Under the pieces are notes generated by a model that saw only the letters and a program-made list of their open reading frames with translations, made no database searches and had not been told where the DNA came from. Of a stretch of 64,000 bases of DNA, positions 47,830 to 59,791 are shown in pieces (within the stretch, counting starts at the first letter, position 1; every line of letters begins with the position of its first letter). The position numbers were made by a program, and so were the translations under genes. This stretch comes from Reticulascus tulasneorum (Eukaryota > Ascomycota > Sordariomycetes > Glomerellales > Reticulascaceae), in the NCBI GenBank assembly GCA_001557505.1, contig LSAX01000002.1:1798001-1862000 (forward strand), in the 5' to 3' direction.

Positions 47830-50800
47830 TCAGGTTGCTGGTAGTTTTGGCCCATCTGCTGTCCTCGTGGTGGCCGCGGCGTAACGGGAGTTGGCTGCAA
47901 CCTGTGAGGCCAAATGAGGTGGAGGGTGATATGGGCTGCTCCGAGGCGATGGAGTCTGTCTCATATCTTGAGGAAAGCGGATGAGCTGTGATTCATCATG
48001 AGACCCTCTAATGTCCTGGGAATAAGAAGAGCTAATTTGGTAGTTTGAGAACTGTCCTCCCTGTTGATTGGTATATGAACCAGCCTGTGTTGGGGATAGG
48101 GGCGGCGCCTCCGTTGGTGACGTGGTATCGCTTAAAAGGGTGGCCATCCCGTTGATATAATCACTTGGATGGCTGGGGCTCGGTGAGCTTTGATTGCTGG
48201 TCGGACTAGAAACAGGAACGGAGAGCACGAGGCTTGTCCGATGGTCAATGTCGTTGCATAGGCTCCCCAAGAAAATTTTGTAGACATCCCCAGCAGCAGG
48301 TTCCGTGTCGATCAGATCGCTGTTTCAGGTCAGTGACTGTACATTGGGAAAGTCAAGGTCGCAGAATGGACTTACGGACAACCGTAATGCTTTAGATCAT
48401 CGTCGAGGCGCCTCAGCCTCTCAATCGCATCGGGATTGTGGCCGAATCGAACGAATTGAATGGTCACGGGACGGATATCTGATATTCCAAGTCGACTGTG
48501 AGCTTCCGAGAGACTGAGACTTGGAAGGTCCCGGTGCAAGTCCCTCAGGTGATGGAAAGTAGATTTGAGATACACATCCAGGGTGTTCTCAATATTCATT
48601 CCAAGCCAAACACCATCCGTCAAGACAATAATTGTCAGCTTCCGTGGCTCTGGAGCTTTGGAGGCCTTAGCTCGATTATATCGGTTGATGATTCTCTCAA
48701 GTTCAGGAAGAATGGTTGTCAGAACATCTCTCACTCCCTCCGGCTGTGGTTTGGCAAAGTTCATGGCCCGAACGAATCCGTCCAACTTCTGGTCACGAGA
48801 TTCTTTGACGATGGCTCTAGGGTCCGTATCCAGGTCGGTAAAGTACAATTCCATTCCGTTATCGTCGTAGTTTAGGGACCTCCAAGCAAGAACTTCCAGA
48901 ACCGTAGTTGCTTCTCCCCAGTGTTTGTACATCGACGATCCATTATCGACGAGATACACCTATGACAGTCAGCGGCTACCAGTGAGTGTTTCAAGTGAAG
49001 GCTCACAATATCCCGGTTTTGAAACTCCTTCGTTAATCGGGCATCTAGGTGATCTGTTTTGGCCTTCCATGTCTCACTACCTTTGACGGAGGTGGGCTTC
49101 TTTTTAAAGAGGGAGCTGAACGATTTTACGGATGGGTCCCAACTCATTCCGCTGTTCTGCAGCTCTTGCTTCACCTGATGATACGTGACTGGCTCTCGAG
49201 TGACATGCCTATGGATATCACTCGATGAAGGTGCAGCTTGAATCTGCTTTGCCATCGTAGAGATACCTTTTGAGCCATCAGATTGGAAGATCGCCATGTT
49301 CGTGTCGATTGGGGGGATTTTCTGGGTGGTACTAGACTGGCCTGCGTCTGTTCTCGAAGGCAAGGAAAGCGAAGGTTGCCAACCAGCTTGTGAGGATCCC
49401 GTCCTGTTCTGAGACCTCTGGGCGGTGGGCAAAATCTCCTGTTCTAGAAGTTCCTGCCGGCTCTTGAAGTCAGACTCTACTATTGGGAGAGACAAAGGAG
49501 ATGGAAGTCGCTTGGTTGTGTCGTCAGAGTCGACCCTCTTGAAGCCTGAGTGTTCTTCGTATTTGATTTCCACTTGAACGTCGATACTCTGAAGGATTCT
49601 TTCAATCCCTTCTGGCACGCCCGATTGCTTCTTGGGAATTTCTGCGAATATTCTCCCAAATTCATCGCAGACCTTTTGAGCAGTCCATCTCTGGTCAGCT
49701 GACACGAGCATGTGCTTATCCACCATGTCCAGCACCGCACACGTGTGAGCATCGGTCATTCTAGTTGCGCCTCGAACATACTTGTGCCAGTCAGTAACGT
49801 CAGCCAGTACTTTGTTGCCATCATGAAATGCGTCACCACTCGCTTGAGCCGTAAAAATTGCTTGCCGACGGACCCTGTTGAAGATCAAGACACCTTGTGT
49901 TCCGAGGACAACGTATGTGGCGGCAATGGACAGCACACAACCTAGCGACCACACGTCGATAGTTTGAGTGACTTCAGGTTTCGCCATGCTCCTTCCGTCC
50001 AGATATGCTGACTTCTCAGGGGCAGCTACCAAAGACTGTCAGTGGATTATCTGTGCGGCAGTCATTCGAGGGATAAGGCCGAGTAGGGGAACTAACCATA
50101 TGTCCTAGTACCTCCTGAGATCTTCGCCTTCTGCGGACCAGCACCAGCATCGGACAGCTGAATCCTGGCTTCGCCGGGATCCGCGAGCTTGAAGCGGTCC
50201 TCGACTCGGAGGATGTTCTCAGGTTTGATATCGCCATGCCACCTATATCGATTGATGTAAGCAAACATGCTCTGCACTGTCTGTTCAGATGAACATACGT
50301 AACCCATTTCTTACCCTCTCGGTCCACAGTGTGTATGGAATTCAGAGCTTTTGCAATGTCAAACATTGAATTCCAGAAGCCAAATATCTCGTCTGGAAAG
50401 ATAGGGGGCGACTCTTTGCGGATGGCTGTGTAGAAGTCGAATTCACACAGCTCGAGGATAATATTGAAGTACTGCTTCAATTGCTTTGGACCATATGCAT
50501 CCAACTCGACCAGCTCGTAGCTCTCATACCAGCCAATGTATTGGACCATGCCCTCCTTGTTCTTAAGGCTCATGAACATCCTCTTCTCGTTGGTATAGTG
50601 GTGGAGCTTGTCGTTGGTGAACTGTTTGAGTGCAAATCGGTATCTCTATTCGCACGTGTATGTTAGCATGGGACACCAAACTACTGGGAGTCTGTTTAGG
50701 TTTAGACTAACCAGGCCCTTGTTGCGAACATCTTCCGGCTCTAGCTCTTGTCTCTCGATTTTGGCAGACCTCATTCTCTCGCGCAGTTTTGGCCCAACGA

Positions 50801-51401
50801 ACTCCTCAGGCACTTCAATAGCGTACAGAGCGGCAGTATTTTCGGTTGGCCCTTTGCCATCTCGATAAGGCTTGATCTTTGCTTTGCGGTAGAACGGGCT
50901 GACTTTGTGTCGGTAGTTCTGTCCCATATCCATCTCAAGCCGGATCGGGCACCATGCGAACTGGGCATCCCAGAAATTCCTGCAAAACTCCCCAGCGTCG
51001 TTCTCATTGTCGAAATTGATCCCGTCTTTGATCATGTTCATAGGGACAGGAAGTCGGTCATCGTGAAAGCCATTTTCCCAGAACCTATGGACAAGATGAG
51101 GAAGTTTCATGTCCAATAACGTGTAGAAAATGCAGAGGTGTTTCTCCAAATGTTCTGGTGGCATCAAAGGCGGGTCATCCGTTAACCGGAGGTAGGTTGT
51201 CTGGCGCAATTTGTCGAGGTCATTCTCGTAGCTATTTTGGCAGGAGTGTGACCGCTCCTTAAGGCGTCTGGTAACATTATCTACTAAGATGAACCTTTGG
51301 CCACATGCCGAGATCCGACTTTCTTCCTTGCGAATGTTGACGAATTCTGCATAAGCGGACTCGAACTCTTGATTGAAATACTCGCGACGAGCAGAGGTCA
51401 T
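47830..51401 (-). CDS. Protein kinase-like protein fused to a von Willebrand A-like domain
   Basis: Six phase-consistent exons: 51401-50712, 50645-50315, 50276-50097, 50025-49007, 48959-48376 and 48319-47830; 1097 aa. The first 230 residues are a conserved-looking N-terminal domain I do not recognise. The kinase domain follows: beta-3 lysine Lys237 (RFALKQF), catalytic loop HGDIKPEN (354-361, HGD for HRD), DPG (373-375) for DFG, and RTYAAPEKS. From Val741 a vWA-like fold is seen: DNGSSM (745-750) and TDG (854-856), possible metal-site motifs. The tail is Ser/Pro-rich. Intron 2 would be only 38 bases, so a frameshift is possible there. The frame is open upstream to 51716, but the ATG at 51401 fits better. 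It may be a signalling or sensing protein. Confidence 0.8.
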
Positions 51402-53483
51402 CGTGGCCGGCGGCAGTGTACCGTGATAGCCAAGGAGTCGCACGGTGAAGGCTACGGGGTCGGCCGAGATGAAATCGATGCTAATTTCAGTACATTGATG
51501 GGCGAGATGCCAATTCCGTCCAGGATTCGACTGTGGAATCCGTTGATACTTTGGTGAACCAAGCAAAATACTTGAGGGATAAAAGACGGGGCACCGAAGA
51601 GGAGAAGAATGAGTTGGATGGTCGGGGTGGTTCAACTCAATATTTCGGCGACGAAAGCCATCATCTTTTGTAGGCTCTGTCCACCATCTATGGCAATCAG
51701 ACAAGGCAACTTGCATTAGGGGGGGAAGATAGTGGGGTCAAATGACCGCAGACTGAAGGGGGAGCTGAAAGGGAATTGGGTGTGCGAGAGGTGCGCGATC
51801 TAGCGGACCTAACACCTTGGCCATCTTCCTAATCAGATGCGGCTGAAGATGCGGCATGCCAATGTCTTCCTCTGTCGCGCAGCGATAGCCTGGATTTTGT
51901 TACCAGGAGCGATTCAGAGCGACCGTACGATCAGGCCCGGGGTCAAAATGTGAGTTCATGGAGCGAAGGACATATGCCAACGGGAGTGCTCAGCCCTTGA
52001 TCCCCAAACACAGGCATGCCAGTCTTCTGCAAAGACTAAGGATTAGTGGCATTGGTGTGCCTCCATGCTTCACCTTGCTCTGGCTCTGCGTCCAGAGCAA
52101 GGTCCATAACCCATTTAGGCGGGGAAATCCATCATTTGCTCTTCTAGCACCGACTTTCAAAATGCTGCCTCTCAGGAATCAGGCTGAGAAGAAGCAAGTC
52201 CTCAAAACCCCTCCAACCCAGCTTCTCAATATTACGGACGCCAGAAAAAAGCCCAAGCTGGCACAGCCCGGCCTACATGCTGTTTCCACAATACCCCATA
52301 TTGATGATCGTGGAAAGTGGACAAACTCATGGCACCATTTGATTTATTTTCCCTCGGTTTCTTTGCATTTGGGAGTCGAGGTTGACAAGGGCAGAACAGT
52401 GTGGGGCCGGCCGGCCTACCTGTCGGTACCATCCCGAGTACTCAGGGTACGAAGTAATTACGTAGTTGCTTGTAGGTGTGTTCGGGACAAGGTGGAGTCT
52501 GGAAGGCCTGTGCCAGCTACCTACAGATTTTGTGGCCCGGGCCGGAGCGAGTATAGGTACCATTTTGCCACCTGAGATTATCACGGATGTGACGATACCC
52601 TTTGATATTTGAATGCGATATTAAATCACGGCCGGTAAACCATCAGTCTGTGTTGGAACAAATTGGGGGGCAAAGCTGTAAAGAAACTTCCAGCCTGGTG
52701 GTAGGGCGGTACACAGCAGCGAATGCCTTTTGCAGAGGTGCGATCGGTCAGGTACCATAACTTAGCAACCCCGCCTTGACATCTCGTCATCTGAGGTTGG
52801 CGGGTTCGGAAGAGAAAGGGGGGGGGGGGGGGGCCGGAGGGTTCCCTGTGTTAACTAAAATGCGACGAGTAAGGTTAACCAGCTTATATGTGGCATGGCG
52901 ATTTCCCCGGTCGTTCATGTCATATTAAGAATACGGACTACTTGGTAAGTGTTATATTGGCCCGGCAACTCCTGGAATCGATACCGAGTCGCCAGTTTAA
53001 GGGCTGTCTAGTCCGCCTGTGACACTGATTAGGCGTGCTTGATACCTTTTTCACTTGGTACATTATTGCTGGCATCGGCAGGTTGTGCCAATACCTACCT
53101 TACCGTACATAGTAAGTTGATTGCCCTGCCCCTCTCCCCAAGTTCGCACCGCCACGAACCAGGCAACCGCAGCCTACTCTCCATTTTTGCCCAGGCAAAC
53201 AAGGCGTCCCTATGCACGGATCGTTCCGTGACTCGGGTTCGCATAATCGCCTGGCATGTTAAAAGGAGTCACCACCCTCGGAAGCTCATGATCTTATCAA
53301 GGCTCCGACTACGCCCTAAAAGCTCATACTCTGCGCCAAAATCGATGGTTTCCGCCCTGTTCTCTGAATCCAAAGAGACTCCGCCGTAGATGGCTACATC
53401 TTAAGCCTCAGGTCTTAGGTAATTCTTCAGGATCTACAGCCTTTAACGCATTGCCGTACGTGCAAAATCGAGAAGAGCCCACT
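51402..53483. other. Intergenic region with a homopolymer run
   Basis: About 2.1 kb between two divergent genes. A frame at 51958-52575 lacks domain features. A run of 16 G lies at 52818-52833. No gene supported. Confidence 0.4.
52818..52833. repeat. Poly-G run of 16
   Basis: Sixteen consecutive G on the plus strand. It may be a mutable homopolymer or an assembly-sensitive site. Confidence 0.85.
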
Positions 53484-54175
53484 ATGCCGTTCACGTGGAG
53501 GCAACAGCAGAGAGCCCATACAATTGATAATCCGGCTAGTGGCACACTTCCAGGGTCGAGCGATCAGCAGCAGCGTGCACAACGTGCAAAAACATTCCCG
53601 CCAGTTGTTCCTTCTGACTGGTTTGACGAAACTGTGTCGGCATACAATCTAAAGTGGGATCGTCTGCGAGAGTGGCTAACCGCAAAGTATAAAGATTGCG
53701 GAGGTGTGATTTTTAGCGAGCGTCAGGTATGTTGCGAAGCAAGCCCCCAAACAAGACACCACAGCCTTGTCCATGACATGAATCTAACAGTAGAAGCAAA
53801 TTTTTGATGACTATTTCTATTTCCATGTCCCCGAACGCTTGGAAGAGGTAGGCATCCCATGATGAATCTCACCTTATCCCGAAATCTAACCCCGAACAGA
53901 GTGACAAATTGGAAATCGAAAACTTAAGGGAGAAAGACGAAAAGGACGTATTGCGGCAAGGTGATCGCCGAAAAACGACGCCTGATCCTGTGTTGGCTTC
54001 CTATGGTGGCAATGACGACTGCTTCAACTAGTAACTTTGTTAAAATGAACATCTTTTCTACAGCGGTGGATTGGGGAATGATGTCTATTTATGCCTGGGC
54101 TTCGAGCATGAGATCACCCGGAAGACAATAAATCTTTTAATGCATTACGTGATATCCAATCAATCTGCACAGTAA
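53484..54175 (+). CDS. Hypothetical protein, uncertain model
   Basis: Not recognised. The ATG at 53484 opens an exon of 81 codons (Gln-rich start, then DWFDETVSAYNLKWDRLREW). In-phase introns lead to 53797-53847 and 53900-54030, with a charged, coiled-coil-like segment. If a very short intron (33 bases, 54031-54063) is removed, a fourth exon adds 38 residues, including YGGLGNDVYLCLGFEHEI; otherwise the protein stops at 54030. Beyond 54175 coding-like sequence (about 54215-54350, with GGWTPGLIRWRR) continues but is broken by a stop. The locus may therefore be a decaying gene. It lies just upstream of, and on the same strand as, the CorA-like gene. Confidence 0.4.
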
Positions 54176-54568
54176 ACTGTATTACTTAAGCCACCCTGAA
54201 CGAAGTAGAAAAAACATCTTTCAGCTTGGCAAGGCTCTGCTAGCATGCCACCAACACTAGGGCGGCTGGACGCCAGGACTCATTCGATGGCGGCGTCTTG
54301 TGGACAATTCGGCCGCCACTCAAGTGGGATCCTGGCAGTGCTCTGCCGCAAGCTAATCAAAATGAGGCAGCAGTGTTTCGCTTGCCGAAAAGACTTGCAG
54401 AATGCCTCATCGCAACTCAAGTGACCACACTTGCCCAAATTCCAGTTGTTGTTCAGGCTATCAAAAAGGAATGGTTTCAGTGCAGAATTGGCAGAGTTCT
54501 CTCTTCAGGACCCTTGAATATAGTCAATAACACGAGGCAATTTGATAACATCGATCGCAGGGCTAGAG
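54176..54568. other. Short intergenic region with possible decayed coding sequence
   Basis: Reading onward in one frame gives protein-like text broken by stops near 54260 and 54350. The rest is probably the CorA-like promoter. Confidence 0.3.
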
Positions 54569-56423
54569 ATGGCATCAATTGCACTCCCAGCAGAGTTCCA
54601 GGGTTCCTACATTAAGAGCATACGCTACCCGCTCAATCTTGGCCCGCATCTTTCCTACGGACATGCCCTTTTAAACCAATACCGCGAGCGATTAATTAGC
54701 AGGAAGGACACGCTATTTGTAGTCGACAAGCAGAAACATAAGGTTCCGGTGCGTGATATTTCGGTTGCCGGGACTGTGAGCAAGCGGAATATTCTCAGCG
54801 ACGACGATGCCAGGGACTTTCTAGGAGACACCTTTAAGATTGACCCAAATGACCCCTCGAAGTCAACGGGCGGGCTGACCAAAAGCGATGTGAGATGCCG
54901 ATTCATGTGGGTATCCCGGGATATTTGAGTACCGTCGGCCGAAACAACTGACAGATGATAGCTTTCTTGTTACTGAGAGCGCAACCGCGCCCATTGAGAT
55001 CGACGGAAGGATGTTGACGCGTTTTCTGACTTATTACCAAGTCATGCCACAGTATCTGGACTTTTTGCATGTTTATGGGTCGCCTCATGGAGAGGATAGA
55101 GAACTACGCTTCAGCGGGTTCAGGACAGAAAAGGTTCTCATTAATCCTGTTCCTGGGACTGATGTCCCACAAATGGGCCGAAGCGGCAGGAGATACCAAC
55201 TTTGCTATAATCTCAAGACTGTAAGGTTAAAGGGAGAGAAAGAAGGCGAGGCCGTCAACAAGCAATGGAAGATTCGGCAGGCAGCCATACATCATCAGTT
55301 CGATGTTGGGAGTGGAAATCAAATGTGGATGATCGGAGATCCTCACGCTGTGATAAAAGAGAGAGTCTCCGAGCTCTTCCACGACCAGAGGGTCTACGAT
55401 GGAAGCTTTGCAACTTTAGGACAAAGTCTGAAATCGTCCTTGGATGTGCACCTTGTTTTCTGCCGATGGGCAACATCGGAATGGAGATGGAATGTCCAAT
55501 CTTCCGAAGAGATCATAGACAATCTGGTATGTGCATATGGCATAGAAAACCTAAAGGCGAGAAAGTCTTTGTTAACTTGTAACCTGCAGACCCGGAAGCT
55601 TGTTCACAAGAGAGAAATGTCCCACATAGGGTCTTCCGATCCGGTATCTCTTGGCGAGGTGCAAAAATGGGAGGATAAGACGAACGAAACAATCATGATA
55701 CTGGAATCGAATGCAGACATCATGACGATGCTGCGAAAGTTTTACAACGAACTGGTCGCAGACGAAAACTTCCCTGATAAGGAACGCAAAGCGTGCCAAC
55801 AGGCAGTGCAAAATTTTGCTTCCCAACTCGATGAACTCGTTTATGACACAAAAATGCAGACCGCTCGGGCTAAAGTTTTGGTCAAAATTGTAGCGGACCG
55901 CAAGACTATTGTAGGCTACCTTGGAGTATTTAGACCTCCTCGAGAACACGCCACTGACATTGTTCGCAGCTCATCCAGCACTTACAAACGCAGTCCGCAA
56001 CGATTGCAGCGGAGCTCACGGCTAGTATGCATGAGCAAGCCGACCGCAACGCCATCGAGGCAATCGCTGTCCGAATCGTCACAATTGTCACACTGGTATA
56101 TCTGCCAGCTACCTTTTCAAGCGTAAGTCAAGCCGTACGCTCTGAAAATGGGGTTTACTAGCGCATGCCAAACTAACTTTGTAACTTAGACCTTCTTCAG
56201 CACTGACATAGTCAAATATCAAGATGATGGCGTGGATGGCGAGAGGTTCTCTTTGTTGGCCCTCCAGCGATTCTTTCAGGTTACCATGCCCCTGATGGCT
56301 TTTACCTTTCTGGCTGCCGGCCTTTGGTTCTGGGTCGAGTGGACCAGGATTACGCATAGATCGCAGGATATGAAGAACAGGTATCCTGAGCTGTTTTCAA
56401 GCATGATTGGGAGGAAGGGTTAA
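54569..56423 (+). CDS. Fungal CorA-like two-helix membrane protein
   Basis: Exons are 54569-54906, 54962-55526, 55590-55910, 55970-56122 and 56190-56423, all in phase, 536 aa. The N-terminal half is a soluble domain typical of fungal CorA-like proteins (CRFIFLVTESA, then FLTYYQVMPQYLDFL). A long helical stalk follows (residues about 340-430), then two C-terminal membrane helices: one ending YLPATFSSTFFSTDI and one LMAFTFLAAGLWFWVEW. True CorA/Mrs2 magnesium channels carry GMN at the end of helix 1; here that place reads SSTFFS, as in the fungal-specific branch. Transport activity is therefore unproven. Neighbours are an unrecognised gene and the kinase-vWA gene. Confidence 0.86.
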
Positions 56424-56947
56424 GATTTCATGACCGCCAGCGAAAAATGGTTTTCTTTTTAGACGGATCTTGTCATGTCCCATGAGAGGCAGGTAAAATA
56501 TACTAAGCGCATGTTTCCTCGCGTGACGTTATCGAAGAGAGCCTTGCTGAAAGCGACATGTCTGTGGCCATAATTATATCCCGGCACCATCGATAGTTTT
56601 TACAGTTTGTTAAAGGGGTTCGTTGCTGGCTAGTTAGAGCAAGGAATGAATAAGATATTTTAGTATAACCGGGTCACATTTTGACGATGCAGCTAACACA
56701 TGAACCACGATAACCATTTCTGCACTCAATTTCCATGTCGTTTGGCACAAGTTACATTGCAAAGAGGTGGTGGCACAAGTTAAAAGATGGTGGCATACAT
56801 TACTGCGCACTTTCAGGTATATTACGGAGAATTCTGGAATAAGAAGTTCAATTTCACTTTGACTACTTTTCTATCACGAACACATTATAGATTAACCATG
56901 TACATATCCTTCCCACCCTGCCAGCCCTTTTTCTCCCCATTGTCCTT
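56424..56947. other. Convergent 3' intergenic region
   Basis: 524 bases between the ends of the CorA-like gene and the M28 aminopeptidase gene. Nothing further is seen. Confidence 0.4.
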
Positions 56948-58561
56948 TTATACAACATTGCTCGACTTGTGGGCACAGGTGTGGCCGTGTTCAGCCTCCT
57001 CGGCCACAGCTGCCCACCGCTCAAACTGGCGTCGGATCTGTTGACGATCTCGCTTGTTGGCGGAGGCCTTAACACGCCCTGGGATGCCCTCCAGAGATAG
57101 GGCAAACTTGGCGGCGACTCTTGCGGCTGCCTTTGCGTTGATGGTCAACGCGTCCCAGGCAATGTTGTCAATGTTGTCGCAGGCAAGATGGTAGCACGGA
57201 TCCGTGGGGGCTCCGGCACCAGTGAAGATACCAGACGCTGGGATGCCAAGCTCGAGGAAACCAACGTAGTCAGAGCTGGTGCCGAAAGAGCCGAACGCGG
57301 CGGGCTTGCCCTCGGCGGCGATGTAGTCGACCAGCTCCTGGGCGCCGAAGATATCACCGGGGTTTTCTCCCAGGTAGACGTTGTAGACCGGGAAAGGTGA
57401 ACCGATCATGTCGTAGTTGAAGTAGAAGCGGATTTTGTCGGCCTCTTCCTCAGTCAGGGTGCTTGTGTAGTAGTTGGAACCGACGAGACCCGACTCTTCA
57501 GCGCCCCACCAGATGAATCGGACCTTGTTCTGGAAGCCGCTGTACTTCTTGAAGGAACCAGCAATCTCGAGCAGAGCCGTGCTGCCACTGCCATCATCGT
57601 TGATACCGGCACCAGCTTGGACGGAGTCCAAATGGGCACCGAGGACAATAACGTTGTTCGGGTCACCCTCCTTAGTCTCGGAGATGACGTTCCAGGTCTC
57701 GCGGATCTCGAAGATTGAGTCAACGAGGAGAGTAATGGTCAAAGTTTCACCGGCAGCCAGGCTTGCCTTCCAGGCCGTTCCAACCTCGAGGGGCACAAGG
57801 CCAGCAGGGACAAGCAGTCCAAGATTCTCGGCACCGAGGGTGGCAGTGCCAAAGGCGGTGCCAGGGTTCTGATTGTAGATAATGGCAGCAATAGCACCGT
57901 GAGCCTTTGCGAGCTTGAGCTTCTCAGAGATGGCGCAGGTGCCTCTCTTGATCAGAGCAATCTTGCCGGTCGCATCAATGCCCGCCCATTGTTCCTCGAA
58001 GCATCCAGAGCCTTGATGCTGTTAGTAGCTGCACCTCTATGGTATGGCGAACTCGTGGGATTCTGTGCTTACCGACATCGTCGTTGACTGGGGTGTCAAT
58101 CAGTTCGGCAGTGAGTCCGGCTGGCGCAGGTGTGGGGTGATTGTACAAAAAGGTGAGGACGTAGACATCCTCGCCCTCAGGGCCCGTCACCTTGATTTCC
58201 TTGGTCTGCTCGAAGGTGTGGTTGAAGGGTTGGACCCAGGTGTCCAACTGCTTGGCAAAACGCTTCTGGACGCGCTCAAGGACAAAGTCCACAGATGCCT
58301 TGTAGCCAGGGAAACCAAAAGCTCGGTTTCCACCATTGTCGCGGGCGATCTTGTTGAAGTTCCACAGATTTCTCTGGAGTCTTGATTGAACAACTAGGTT
58401 AGCAAGGGACCCAATTGATCGAACCTGGAAAGCTTCGGGAGATGCGGAGAGGAGACTCACTCATTCGTCTTGATGTCTGCTTCAACCTTATCCTGAGTGA
58501 TGGGCTCGGCAAGACTGCTCAGGGCGAACAGCGCCGTGGCGAGAGCTGCAGCGGTCTTCAT
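56948..58561 (-). CDS. Secreted M28 family aminopeptidase with PA domain
   Basis: Zinc aminopeptidase of the yeast aminopeptidase Y/fungal Lap2 type, releasing N-terminal residues outside the cell. Three exons with introns near 58460-58390 and 58070-58015 give 490 aa. The ATG at 58561 opens a signal peptide (MKTAAALATALFALSSLAEP). A PA insert (TGKIALIKRGTC, HGAIAAIIYNQ) lies at about 130-215. The two-zinc site is complete: His in GAHLDSV, Asp in GINDDGSG, Glu-Glu in WWGAEESGLVG, Asp in NYDMIGSP and His in CYHLACD. The C-terminus is Arg-rich, then His/Cys-containing. It lies on the same strand as the subtilase gene, 1.9 kb downstream of that gene's end. Confidence 0.95.
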
Positions 58562-58677
58562 TTTGGGCAGAAGAAGCTATTCTCAAGTTTGCAATGGAAG
58601 ATGGAATTCCCGAGTTGACAGTTATTCCAGGGCTTCTGGCTAAAACCGGACCCAACGGCAGCCTGGGCTTCGCCGCA

Positions 58678-58684
58678 ATTTATA
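58678..58684 (-). promoter_or_regulatory. TATA box (TATAAAT) of the M28 aminopeptidase
   Basis: TATAAATT on the minus strand, 117 bases before the ATG at 58561, a normal distance for a regulated fungal gene. Confidence 0.5.
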
Positions 58685-59703
58685 CCACTGCCGCCCCATG
58701 GCCCCTCAATTGCGATCGCTGGTCCCGAGCAAAGGGTCCATGACGCGATTGCTGCGCTATCTAATGTCATTGGGACGCGAAAGCAGCAGATTGAGCGAGA
58801 TTGAGGGCAGCTGCAGCGATGCTACCTCCGCAAAGGCAGGTCGGAATGACGCCGAGGCACTTTCTGGGGTCGGCGAGCTTGGCAAGGACTTTTGCAGAGG
58901 GGCGATGAGCACACAGAGAAGGAGAGAGAAGCCAGCTGAAGCTCAATTTGGGCACGAAAGGATGTGGCAATCCAACGGTGCTAGATCCTGGAGAGCAGGT
59001 TGCCGCTGTGGCCATAGCTTGGCTTCCTTGGCGATCGGCCTATCTTCGCTGCAATGGGCAGGTGCCCAAATATGCATATTGTCGCACCACCAATCGGGTA
59101 GTTGTCCGCGAAGGAGATGACTGGACGAAGCGTGGCCTGTGCCTGGATCATAGGATTTCGGCCTGCAGGATGCCTTAGGCTGCCAAGTGCGGACGGATTG
59201 AGTGGAAATTAGCGGTGGCACTAACAGCTTCTGGAATGCTTGTGCGTTGCATTGCTATCTTCTTCATGGCTGCTATTAATGGTGGCCAAGGCGTGATTGA
59301 TCGAGATGCGTCACATCGGTGCTCCGCTTGCTGCTCACCCTCCAATCCTCTGAAGTTCCTGAATCTGTCTGTCTCTCCTGGCGACCGGGTCTGGCCACAC
59401 AACAAGCCCTGTTTCCTATCAGCTGGCCCAGCCACCTGCGTATCTTCCCATAATTGGTGGCTGGTCGTGCTAGAAAAGAGCTCAATTGTATATCCCAACA
59501 TGGCTCGGTACAGATAACTTACTGGGGGCTATGCTTATTATTGACTAGGGATTCCTGTCAGATGTTGTCTGATTGTAACCGTGTCGTTGTAAATTGCTAT
59601 ATCACTCATGATACCTTTACTTCTTTCCAATAGCCAGGAGGAGGGCAAGTAGCTCGTAAAAAAACCAGTGCCGCTTTGTCATCTGGACATTCAAGTACGT
59701 ACC

Positions 59704-59791
59704 TAGCTATTCATGGGAATATTGTAATGAATATATCGAAAATATCAAGATATTGAAGTAGCTATTCATATGAATATTGTGATGAACATAT
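59704..59791. repeat. Imperfect direct repeat, two 33-base units
   Basis: Units at 59704-59736 and 59759-59791 both begin TAGCTATTCAT and run through GAATATTG and GATGAA/AATGAA to ATAT, 55 bases apart. The surrounding DNA is AT-rich. Confidence 0.75.

Noticed and set aside
51958..52575. 205-residue plus-strand frame
   Set aside because: Low-complexity composition, no domain, no promoter or splice pattern that extends it.
54298..54615. 105-residue frame before the CorA-like gene
   Set aside because: Begins at a non-ATG codon and overlaps the better supported CorA-like start in another frame.
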